NCBI GenBank assembly: GCA_016715365.1
Contig: JADKAM010000001.1
Span: 620,001 to 684,000 of the forward strand
Source: Chitinophagaceae bacterium
Lineage (GTDB): Bacteria > Bacteroidota > Bacteroidia > Chitinophagales > Chitinophagaceae
Length of the DNA: 64,000 bases
Reading direction: 5' to 3'
Numbering within the stretch: position 1 is the first letter of the stretch; every line of letters starts with the position of its first letter. The notes under the pieces are model-generated. The model did no database searches. It worked only from the letters and a program-made list of their open reading frames with translations, and was not told the DNA's origin. Positions 9,107-17,500 of this stretch are shown one piece after another. The translations under genes and the position numbers were made by a program.

Positions 9107-10846
9107 CTACTTAATCCCTCCACCTGTTGATGTAGCCGTATTTGTACAGGTGCCTTTTTGTGCTTCATATTCAAATATTCCGGCGTCGCAGGTTTTGCAT
9201 TCGCCAGTTGCTTTATCTCTAAAAGTATAGGTGTATCTTATTTTTGCTTTAATTTTTTCACAGCAGCAGGTAAGTGTGCTCAGGGGCGGTGTCTTAATAT
9301 ATAATTTAAATGGTGTTAAAGCTCCAGTATAGCCGGTTGGCGGGTTCCAATATAATGTATGGTGTGTACTACCACTTACAGGTGAGGTTGCCGCTGCAAA
9401 TGTACCTGCCAAAGTACCCAGTGTGCCCGAAGTAAAATTGCCCCACAGTGCTGCGTCTTTATTACAACTCATACATTCGTCACCCACGGTTCTTTCAAAA
9501 TACACTATCTCAGCTTTAGTACTAATAATTGTGTTACCAGCCATATCCCATAACGGCTGCACAATATTTAAACTATTACCTGTAATTGTAGCGGTACCAA
9601 GATCATGATCAAATTCAACTGCTTTGCTGCAAAAATCGCAAACGCAGGAAGGTAAACTAACATTAGTATTGCTGAAATTACTTGTGTTACTACTTCCATC
9701 ATTCCATATTCCCTGATATGCAAAAGCAGCAATTGTTGCACCTGTTACAGTTGGGGTATAGGTAAAAGTAACAACAGGTGAAGTACCTCCAATTGGTATC
9801 GTTACCGGCAATGTAGCCAGGCCGGAAATAGTTCCGGTAGATGATGTTATTGTATTCATCACTGTTGTGCATTGCTGACCGCCTGCAGTTGGAATAATAT
9901 TATTGAATGTTATACCAACCGTGTATGTAGGCTTACCATTATCCCAACCTTTACAAATCACTGTTACATTATCACTGTTTGTTCCACAACCTGCAGAACT
10001 CATCGCAAAACCAGTAGCCTCGCTTGTTCCCAGCATCTCTCTATCTCCCATAGCAGAAGTTTTACTTGCCTCTACATACCATGCATAAGTATTATTTTCA
10101 CTTTTGTTCTGTTTAAATTCACTGGCAGATATAGAAAGTTGAGTTAGTTCATTTATTTCTTTTACAATAATAGGGGCTTGGGTTTTTATCACCTGGCTTT
10201 TAGTTGCTCTGATGGGTATGTCCCAAATGCGTATGGTATATTTTACTTTTGCCTTTGGCTTGGGCACAATGGGTGTCCATCTAAATTGTATAGGCTCCCT
10301 TACCTCCTGCACTGTAAATTTTTTATCGTCGGCAGGTAAAATGTTTTGTGGCGGGGCGTATGATTGTTGTTTAGTATCGGCAATCGTAAAACTCTTACAG
10401 GCTTCGCCTGCTAAACCTGTTGCATTGGTTGCCGGGTTTCTGTAATAAAACTGAACACACAGTTCGTACGTTCCGGGTTTTAGAATACATTCCTGTCCCA
10501 AAAATGATAAAACTGCTGAAGCATTCCATATTTTGGTAGCTGAGCTAAAACCACTGGACGGTGCAGTTTGCTGGGTATAGGCTCCGCAAATTTTATTACC
10601 GTTGCTTTTGATGGTAACCAAAACAGTGCCTTCTGAGATCTGCCAGGGCAATTGTCCGTTCTGCTGCTTTCCCTGTGCCATAATCATTACCGGCGGCATG
10701 GCAGTGGCCCAATTAGTAGTATTTGCTGGCAGGTTAGCGGGCAGTGAAATATTAATGGGCGAAATTAAATTTAGGTTTTGTGTATTACCTGATAAGGGCA
10801 AATAAAAACTAAGGGCGAGCAGGATAGTTTTATAAATTGCTTTCAT
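9107..10846 (-). CDS. Exported FRWTP-module protein with cysteine-rich C-terminal domain
   Basis: 579 residues from the ATG at 10846, chosen because it gives a signal peptide (KAIYKTILLALSFYLPLSG); the longer frame adds an unlikely Cys-rich leader. Order: N-terminal domain shared with the genes at 2544 and 20067 (GTYELCVQFYY, EACKSF); one FRWTPIVPKPK module (about residues 175-290); a linker with a Thr/Ser-rich Ig-like region (about 300-400); then the shared cysteine-rich tail (CVCDFC, CMSCN, TCCC, CKTC), followed here by a Gly/Thr extension. Function unknown. It begins a probable three-gene operon with the genes at 6754 and 5406 (gap 30 bp). Directly upstream lies the NarL-type response regulator, separated by an inverted repeat. 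A single module here versus five in the 20067 protein suggests domain duplication in that paralogue. Confidence 0.8.
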   Translation of the reverse strand: MKAIYKTILLALSFYLPLSGNTQNLNLISPINISLPANLPANTTNWATAMPPVMIMAQGKQQNGQLPWQISEGTVLVTIKSNGNKICGAYTQQTAPSSGFSSATKIWNASAVLSFLGQECILKPGTYELCVQFYYRNPATNATGLAGEACKSFTIADTKQQSYAPPQNILPADDKKFTVQEVREPIQFRWTPIVPKPKAKVKYTIRIWDIPIRATKSQVIKTQAPIIVKEINELTQLSISASEFKQNKSENNTYAWYVEASKTSAMGDREMLGTSEATGFAMSSAGCGTNSDNVTVICKGWDNGKPTYTVGITFNNIIPTAGGQQCTTVMNTITSSTGTISGLATLPVTIPIGGTSPVVTFTYTPTVTGATIAAFAYQGIWNDGSSNTSNFSNTNVSLPSCVCDFCSKAVEFDHDLGTATITGNSLNIVQPLWDMAGNTIISTKAEIVYFERTVGDECMSCNKDAALWGNFTSGTLGTLAGTFAAATSPVSGSTHHTLYWNPPTGYTGALTPFKLYIKTPPLSTLTCCCEKIKAKIRYTYTFRDKATGECKTCDAGIFEYEAQKGTCTNTATSTGGGIK

Positions 10847-10904
10847 TTTTTGCAGTTGAGTTAAAGGTTTAGTAACACAACAAAGATGAAAACACCAACT
10901 CATT

Positions 10905-10939
10905 AAAAAATCCCTAAATGTAGCGTTACCTGTTTAGGG
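10905..10939 (-). terminator. Possible weak terminator or operator hairpin after the NarL-type regulator gene
   Basis: CCCTAAA (10912-10918) and TTTAGGG (10933-10939) form a 7-bp inverted repeat with a 14-nt loop. In the minus-strand transcript it is followed by ATTTTTTA. It begins 2 bp after the regulator stop codon and lies about 65 bp before the next start codon. It fits a weak intrinsic terminator, but an operator for the regulator is equally possible. Confidence 0.4.
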
Positions 10940-10941
10940 TA

Positions 10942-11562
10942 TTAATTTAGGTTTTTGTAATAATAAGCAATGGCTTCGCCCAGGGAAGAGATGTGGAGTT
11001 TCTCGTAAATATGCTTCGTATGTGTATTGATAGTGGTATAGCTTACGGCTAATTTATCTGCCACCATTTTATAGCTCAGGCCTTCGGCAAGCAAAGCTAA
11101 AACTTCATTTTCCTTGGGGCTTAAGGGAGATTTTTTTTCGCCTGGCTTAAAATAATCGAGTACTTTTTGTGCAATGGCAGGATTCATCACAGCGCCTCCT
11201 TCATACACTTCTTCTATTGCCTGTAAAATCCGTTGAGACTTATCGTTTTTTAAAATATACCCGCTGGCTCCGCTTCTAATGCTGGTAAATATCTTTTCGC
11301 TGTCGTCGTAAGCGGTTTGCATTAACACTTTTATTTCCGGGTATGTTGTCTTAATCAGTTTTAGTCCCTCGATACCATCCACCTCCGGCATATTGATATC
11401 CATTAAGACCACATCAGGATGATAAGCTTCCATGTCTGTCAGCACATTTTTACAACTGGGAGCTTCGCCTGAAAATTTTAAATTATCATTTAAGTTTATC
11501 AGCGCTTTAAGGCTATCCCTTCTTTCGTTGCTATCATCATATATAAAAACACGTATGGCCAT
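10942..11562 (-). CDS. NarL/FixJ-family response regulator (REC + LuxR-type HTH)
   Basis: 206 residues. The receiver domain (about 1-120) has the acidic pair D9/D10, phospho-acceptor D55 (VVLMDINMP), T83 and K105. The LuxR-type helix-turn-helix (about 143-206) starts LSPKENEVLALLAEG and has VSYTTINTHTKHIYEKL as its recognition part. Length is normal for the family. It lies 101 bp downstream of a HisKA_3 sensor kinase on the same strand, its obvious partner. The genes after it encode exported proteins of the surface block, so they are likely targets, but I found no convincing binding site. Known of the family: phosphorylation-dependent transcription factor in the cytosol. Confidence 0.93.
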   Translation of the reverse strand: MAIRVFIYDDSNERRDSLKALINLNDNLKFSGEAPSCKNVLTDMEAYHPDVVLMDINMPEVDGIEGLKLIKTTYPEIKVLMQTAYDDSEKIFTSIRSGASGYILKNDKSQRILQAIEEVYEGGAVMNPAIAQKVLDYFKPGEKKSPLSPKENEVLALLAEGLSYKMVADKLAVSYTTINTHTKHIYEKLHISSLGEAIAYYYKNLN

Positions 11563-11663
11563 TTTGTAAAATTACAATACTAATAACACTATGCAGGGTC
11601 ATTAATTTTAGGGATGCAGGGAATCTGAATTCCTTATTTATAAAAATTTAATGCGAAGCATGA

Positions 11664-14492
11664 TTAAAGGGGGATGACACAACTGATTACTGTGCCTGCA
11701 TTCTCCTGTGTTTTTAAACTAAATACGCCATTTAATTCTTCTGTGCGTCTTTTCATATTTGCTAGTCCGTTTCCGGTTATACCATTTGCTGTAAAACCAA
11801 CTCCATCATCACAAATTGATAATTTTATGCTTTGGTTTTCAATTTTAAGATCGATAGCAATAAAACCAGCTTTACTGTATTTTACTGCATTATTTAATGC
11901 TTCTTTGGTTATCAGAACAATATTTTTTCTGCAACCAATATCTTTTATTGCAGTATCTGCCTGTTTATCTATCTGTATACTGTAATTAATATTGGTAGCA
12001 CTCAATATGTCATTGGCAAAGTTTTTTATGCGGCTGCTGATGGTCATAAACTCATCTTTGCCGGGTTTCATACTCCAGATAATATCGCCGATTCTATCGG
12101 CTATATTTTTTGCCTGGGCCTCTATTTTATCCAATACCTGCCTGGCCTGTTTAACATCCCTGTTTATTAGCTGACCGGCCACTGAACTGTTTAATTGCAG
12201 GCTGCTGAGGCTTGCGCCAATGTCGTCATGCAGATCAGCTGTAATTTTATTCCGTTGTTGTTCTAAAGCTAACTGTTGCTGAAAAATATTTTTTTGTTTT
12301 AATAATTTCCTGCGGTTAATCAGCCAGAAAATAAATGCGGTAATTAAAACAATACCAATTAACCAAATTACAGGAGAATATAAAAGAGGGGTTTTTATTT
12401 TAATTTTTACCGTTGCAAACTGCAGGGATGGTTGATTATTTCTTTTCAAAGTTCTTAACGCAATGGTATAAGAACCATAGGCGAGGGAACTCAGCGAAAG
12501 CGTATTATCAAAAATATTCTGCCATTCCGAATTATTAATTTTATACTGAAATTGATGTTTAATTTCTGTTAAATCAACCCCCGAAAATTCTATTTGAATA
12601 TTGTTTTCCTGAGGCTCTAATACATAACTGTCATTTACATCCACATCTTTATTATTAACAAATATTCTTGTTATGTAAACAGCGATATCTCTTATTATTG
12701 GTTTTGAGTTAGCGGAAAGTTTATTAATACCTTCATTTGTTGCAGCAAAAACCGTATCTCTGAAAAAAACAATTTGATTAACCTGGCCATTACTAAGACC
12801 GTCTGATTTATCGAAATAGGTGCAGTTATAATTAATCCTGCCATTTTGCAGAACGTAATCAATTCTTCCTAAGCTCCGCTCTGTTCCAATCCAAATCTGG
12901 CCATTACTTTTTGCAGCCAATGTTTTACAAATAGATCCCTTAAAATTATTTTTAATTGAAAGTTTAAGAATTATAGAATCGTTATTTAATGCAAGTAATG
13001 TATCTGAAGCTGTGCCAACCCAAATTAAATTATCGCCCGTGCTTAACAGGGTTGTTACATTGTTAGATAAAAGATTATTTTTTGTTCCAAAATATTCAGG
13101 CTTACCGTTTCGTAATTTGTAAAGTCCATCATTTGAGCCGTAATAAAAATCTCCACTAGTACTTAATGCTACAGCAGTAATCCTTTTTTTAACCAATGTA
13201 TCTAACCTCCCGGAATTAAAATTATACCTGTACAAATAATTATAAGCGCCAAGCAATAAAGTTGAGTCATTAATAAAAACCGCATCTTTAAACCCTTTTG
13301 TGTCAATCAATTTTTTAAACACCCCTTTTTCTCCAAGATGCAAGCCGTTAAGGCTTACAATACAATCGCTGCCTTTATACTTAAATATTTTTTTTACAAT
13401 GATGTTGTTATACTTTTCCCGATTGGGCACCAACACGTATTCTTCAAAATGATTGGCCTTAATTTTAATGAGATTGGCAGAATTATTTCCCGCTAAAATA
13501 CCAGTTGGGTCTACACCTAATGCAGTGATGTTTTTGTCCTGCAAGGGAACAGGTATGGTGTAGATGAGTGGTTTTGTTATTTTAAGTAATCCCCGGCTAT
13601 CTGTACTAACCCAAAAGTTGCCCTCTTTATCCTCGGTTATATCCTTAACATTTTCATTGGTTTCAATTGTCCTTTCTATTTCCAGGGTCTCCGGGTTTAA
13701 TAAATATATTATTCCGTCACGGCCAGTAGCGCCTATATAATTGTTTAACACAGCAATATTCCAGACCCTAAAAGGATATTTTTTAGTTTTTGTGTCCGGC
13801 AATAATTTTTCATCCAGGTGTTTTAACTGTATCATCACACTGTCTCCCCTGAAAATAAAGACCATGTCTTTTTTTTCAATGACCTTATTGACTGTAATGC
13901 CATATTTATAGGTACCCAGTAACGATGGGCCTTTATTGATCAGTTTACCGTTTTGTAGATAAACAACCGCATGCGGAGAGAGAATAATTTCACCCGCTTT
14001 GCCCTTCTTTACATAATAAACCCGGTCATCAGGTGTTTGATAACCATAAACAATTTTATTACCCTCAATTATTTTAACCGCATCATTGCCATAAAAAGCC
14101 AACCTCTTATCATCAATAATATTACCGAGTAATCCGTTCCTGGTCTCAATTTCCGGCAGGCCACGCATACCCTTACTGTTGCTGATTATTTTATTCGTCT
14201 TTGTATCTAAAAATGCAAGGGTTTTGCTGAAAGGGATGATCCATAATCTTTCTGCTGAATCTAAAAAAATATCCAGAATTTCATTATCGGGCAGCCCGTC
14301 ACTTACAGTAAAATTTTTAAACCGTTGCCCGTCAAACCGGGATAATCCGTTTTCGGTAGCGATCCATAAAAACCCTCTCTTATCCTGAACACATTTGTAA
14401 ATATGGTTACTTGGTAGTCCATCTGCAATTGTAAAATACTTTAAGCTTTCTTGCTGTGCCACCCCTGCTGCATTAAAAATTATGCAATACAA
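11664..14492 (-). CDS. Membrane sensor histidine kinase: beta-propeller, Y_Y_Y, HisKA_3, HATPase (NarX/DesK-type core)
   Basis: 942 residues from TTG 14492. The periplasmic part is a ligand-binding-type propeller (SNHIYKCVQDKRGFLWIATENGLSRFDG is its first blade; repeated LIWVGT, GQIWIGT blades) followed by a Y_Y_Y domain (about 610-690). One membrane helix follows (SPVIWLIGIVLITAFIFWLI), then a HisKA_3 domain with phospho-acceptor H755 (ADLHDDIG), N-box near N867 (EALNNAVK) and G-boxes (DDGVGF, GNGLANM). No ATG is available: upstream the frame reads through a good signal peptide (KLQQLKNIPLLFLYCIIF) to a TGA, so a CTG start at 14525 or TTG at 14492 is implied. Pairs with the regulator at 10942. 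Its N-terminal half is closely related to the kinase at 24101. The stimulus is unknown. Confidence 0.9.
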   Translation of the reverse strand: MYCIIFNAAGVAQQESLKYFTIADGLPSNHIYKCVQDKRGFLWIATENGLSRFDGQRFKNFTVSDGLPDNEILDIFLDSAERLWIIPFSKTLAFLDTKTNKIISNSKGMRGLPEIETRNGLLGNIIDDKRLAFYGNDAVKIIEGNKIVYGYQTPDDRVYYVKKGKAGEIILSPHAVVYLQNGKLINKGPSLLGTYKYGITVNKVIEKKDMVFIFRGDSVMIQLKHLDEKLLPDTKTKKYPFRVWNIAVLNNYIGATGRDGIIYLLNPETLEIERTIETNENVKDITEDKEGNFWVSTDSRGLLKITKPLIYTIPVPLQDKNITALGVDPTGILAGNNSANLIKIKANHFEEYVLVPNREKYNNIIVKKIFKYKGSDCIVSLNGLHLGEKGVFKKLIDTKGFKDAVFINDSTLLLGAYNYLYRYNFNSGRLDTLVKKRITAVALSTSGDFYYGSNDGLYKLRNGKPEYFGTKNNLLSNNVTTLLSTGDNLIWVGTASDTLLALNNDSIILKLSIKNNFKGSICKTLAAKSNGQIWIGTERSLGRIDYVLQNGRINYNCTYFDKSDGLSNGQVNQIVFFRDTVFAATNEGINKLSANSKPIIRDIAVYITRIFVNNKDVDVNDSYVLEPQENNIQIEFSGVDLTEIKHQFQYKINNSEWQNIFDNTLSLSSLAYGSYTIALRTLKRNNQPSLQFATVKIKIKTPLLYSPVIWLIGIVLITAFIFWLINRRKLLKQKNIFQQQLALEQQRNKITADLHDDIGASLSSLQLNSSVAGQLINRDVKQARQVLDKIEAQAKNIADRIGDIIWSMKPGKDEFMTISSRIKNFANDILSATNINYSIQIDKQADTAIKDIGCRKNIVLITKEALNNAVKYSKAGFIAIDLKIENQSIKLSICDDGVGFTANGITGNGLANMKRRTEELNGVFSLKTQENAGTVISCVIPL

Positions 14493-14533
14493 AAATAGTA
14501 GTGGTATGTTTTTTAATTGTTGCAGCTTCGTTG

Positions 14534-14576
14534 ATTTATAATAAAACAGGGTTCATAAATTTACGAACCCTGTTTT
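14534..14576 (-). terminator. Intrinsic terminator after the 1810-residue PKD protein gene
   Basis: AAAACAGGGTTC (14543-14554) and GAACCCTGTTTT (14565-14576) form a perfect 12-bp stem with a 10-nt loop. In the minus-strand transcript the stem ends in TTTTATTAT. It lies 18 bp after the PKD gene stop. It leaves at most about 20-50 bp for a promoter of the downstream kinase, whose start is itself unclear. Confidence 0.8.
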
Positions 14577-14594
14577 AAAACTGTTTAGTATTGA

Positions 14595-17500
14595 TTATTT
14601 TTTCTTGATTACAACTTTAAAGCAAATAATCACTTCGCACTCTTTACAATCTTTATCACGGAAAGTAAACTTCACACATATTTCTGCTGTTGCATCGCAG
14701 CAATCAAGCGGCGATGGTTTGGGCAGGATAAATCCAAGTGTTACCGGCTGCACAATGCTAAATATGGCACCACCATTGTTCCAAACAATTTCCCTTGGAT
14801 TGCTGTATGGAGACAAAGTACTTACATTGATAGGTGCATTGGTCATTACCCCTGCAAGATTTACTTTTGGAATAACCGGCCCCATTACATTGCCATTGTA
14901 AATACTGGCCCATCCTTTTGGCAGGTTCTTACAACCGATACATTGTTCAGGAAACTGGCTTGTTAAATTATAACTCAGCACTTCGGCCCTTATTTCAGTT
15001 AAAGATGCACCGGTTAATCCTGTGAAATTAAATCCTTGTGTTACCAGCAGGTTTGTATTACCCGGACTCATGGATGTTGCCTGGCTTTGCAATGTTGCCT
15101 TAATATCATAAGGGCAACAATCCTTTTCACAAACCACTTCAAAATTCAATTTACATTCTTTACATAATTTTCCGCCGCAATAGGCCATTATTACAATACT
15201 GTAATTACCGGCCGGTAAAGCGCTAAGGCTTAACGGTAAAGTTCCGGTTTGGCTTACCGGGCCTGTTAACTGATAAGTGATTGTTGCAGGACAACTTGCC
15301 GGAATACAGAAATAACTTGCATTTAAAGTAACATTGCTGAGGCAACTTACTTCAAACTTTTCGCCATTGCACTTTAGTTTCTTTACTGCTTTATTAATGG
15401 TAAGTTCCGGAATTATCTCTACGCCTGGTTTATCACAGTCGCAACCTTTATCACAATCTTTTTTGATATAGATCTTGCAACTGTCGCAAATCAGATCTCC
15501 GCAATAAGCATACATGGTAATGTAGTAAGATCCGTTGGGTAAACTGGGTGGTATTCCATAATTACCCGATCCACCACCGATATAAGCGTTGGTGTTTGCA
15601 TCGTATAAACTGAATGTTACTTTACCCGGGCAATTCGTTCCCTTGCAGATATAAGTTCCTGAAAGGTTAAAGGAATCTTTACAGTTTTTTCCCTGTATTA
15701 CATATTGGAACGGTTGCTCTTTACAGTTAATTTTTATTTTTTCGCCGGTGGTAACATTGGTCCACAACGGACCCTCTTTCCAATAACTTTCTTTACAATC
15801 GCAGGTATCGCAATTTTTTACAAAAACATTATAAGCAGCTGTTGTTGCTGTGCAACCATTCATGGTTACAGTGGCTGTAATAGTATGCGATCCTAATCCC
15901 AATGTACTTAACGGGAATGTTGTGCCAACACCACCCGGCAAAGACCACACAACTGTATAAGCTGGTTGCCCATATATATTGGTTGGCAAAGGAAACCGCA
16001 ACTTATTGGTATCGCCTAAGCAGATTGTATCACATCCCTGCGGAAATAATGCCAGGTATGGCATGGGGTTAATTGTAAAATATGCCGATGCAGCGCAACC
16101 ATAATTATCCATTGCCTGCACACTGTACATACCCGGTGCCTGTACCAAATGTGTTGGGCCTTGCTGACCATTTTCCCAGGAGTAATAATAACTTGCTGCC
16201 GGACCCGGACCTGCTGTTGCGGTTAATGTAACTACCGGTCCTGCACAAAGCGGTCCGCCCGGTGCTATACTTACTGTTGGGTTTTTAGAGAATGCTATAC
16301 AAATTGTATCCAAATTACAGCAACCCGTTGTTATATCTGTTACCCTTAGTATAAAAGTATAGGTACCAAATGTGTTAATGGTATAAGTAAGAAAATTGCT
16401 GGTGTTGCTGTTAAAGATCGGAGTACCGGTATTATTTAAAAACCATTCGTAATTATAATTGGGGTTAAATGCATTGTTTGCATTTACACTGGGAAAAGAT
16501 GCGTTGTTTAATGTAAACGGAACATTGGGTATGCAGTTATTGGTGTTGGCAATAATTTTTGCTTTTGGTTTTGGATGATACACAACCGAAACCGGGTTTG
16601 ATTTTACATGGCATAAATGCGGCTGGCTTTGTGCCTGCACATAATAAGTGCCGATGGGGCTTGGGCCGGTAATGGTATAGGTATTGGCCGGTGATGGTGC
16701 TCCTAATGAAACACCATTCTGAAACCATTCATAATTGGTAAAGCCCGGCGTAGCTGTAAGTACAGAACCTGTTGTAGGGCAGGGAGCCTGGCAAACTTTT
16801 ATTATGGGCGATGGGGTAATGCTTAATGCAGGCGGTGTTACCACATTTAATGTAACCGTAGTACTGAATGTACAGCCAAATGCATCGGTAACATTTAAAC
16901 CAACTACCGGGTTGGGCGGCGTACCATTAAAGGCATAACTTAAAACAGCGTTTTGAGAAACCGGGGTTCCATTAACCGTCCATTGATACAATATGCCCGT
17001 CATAGAGCTGCTGAAAGAATAAGTTTGATCTTTACAAACAGTTGTTGGGCCGATAATGTTTAGCGGCGATGAGGCAAAAGTAAAAGGTACAATTTTAGTA
17101 TCGGTACAAACCTGGCCGGTTGCAGTGTTTGTTACAGTGATTGTCATCGTAACTGTTGGACTGCAACCTATAGTTGTATTTAAAGTATAGGTATTTCCAG
17201 ACCCTGTTAATGGTGTGCCGCAGGTAGATGACCAGGCAACAGAAGTGATTGACCATCCTCCTAAAACCTGCGATGTATTGTTCATGTTGATGGTATTGCT
17301 GCCATTAAGGCCGCAGGTAACGCTGGAAATAAAATTGGCTTTCACCGGAACCTGTGCATTTGTAGTTACCATAAACGGACATCCATTACAGGTGATACTT
17401 GCAGTAACACCATACACCCCGGTATTTGCGTAAGTATGTGTAACGGTAGTTCCTGAAGCTGTTCCGCCATCTCCAAAAGTCCAGTTAACTGTGCCGGTAC

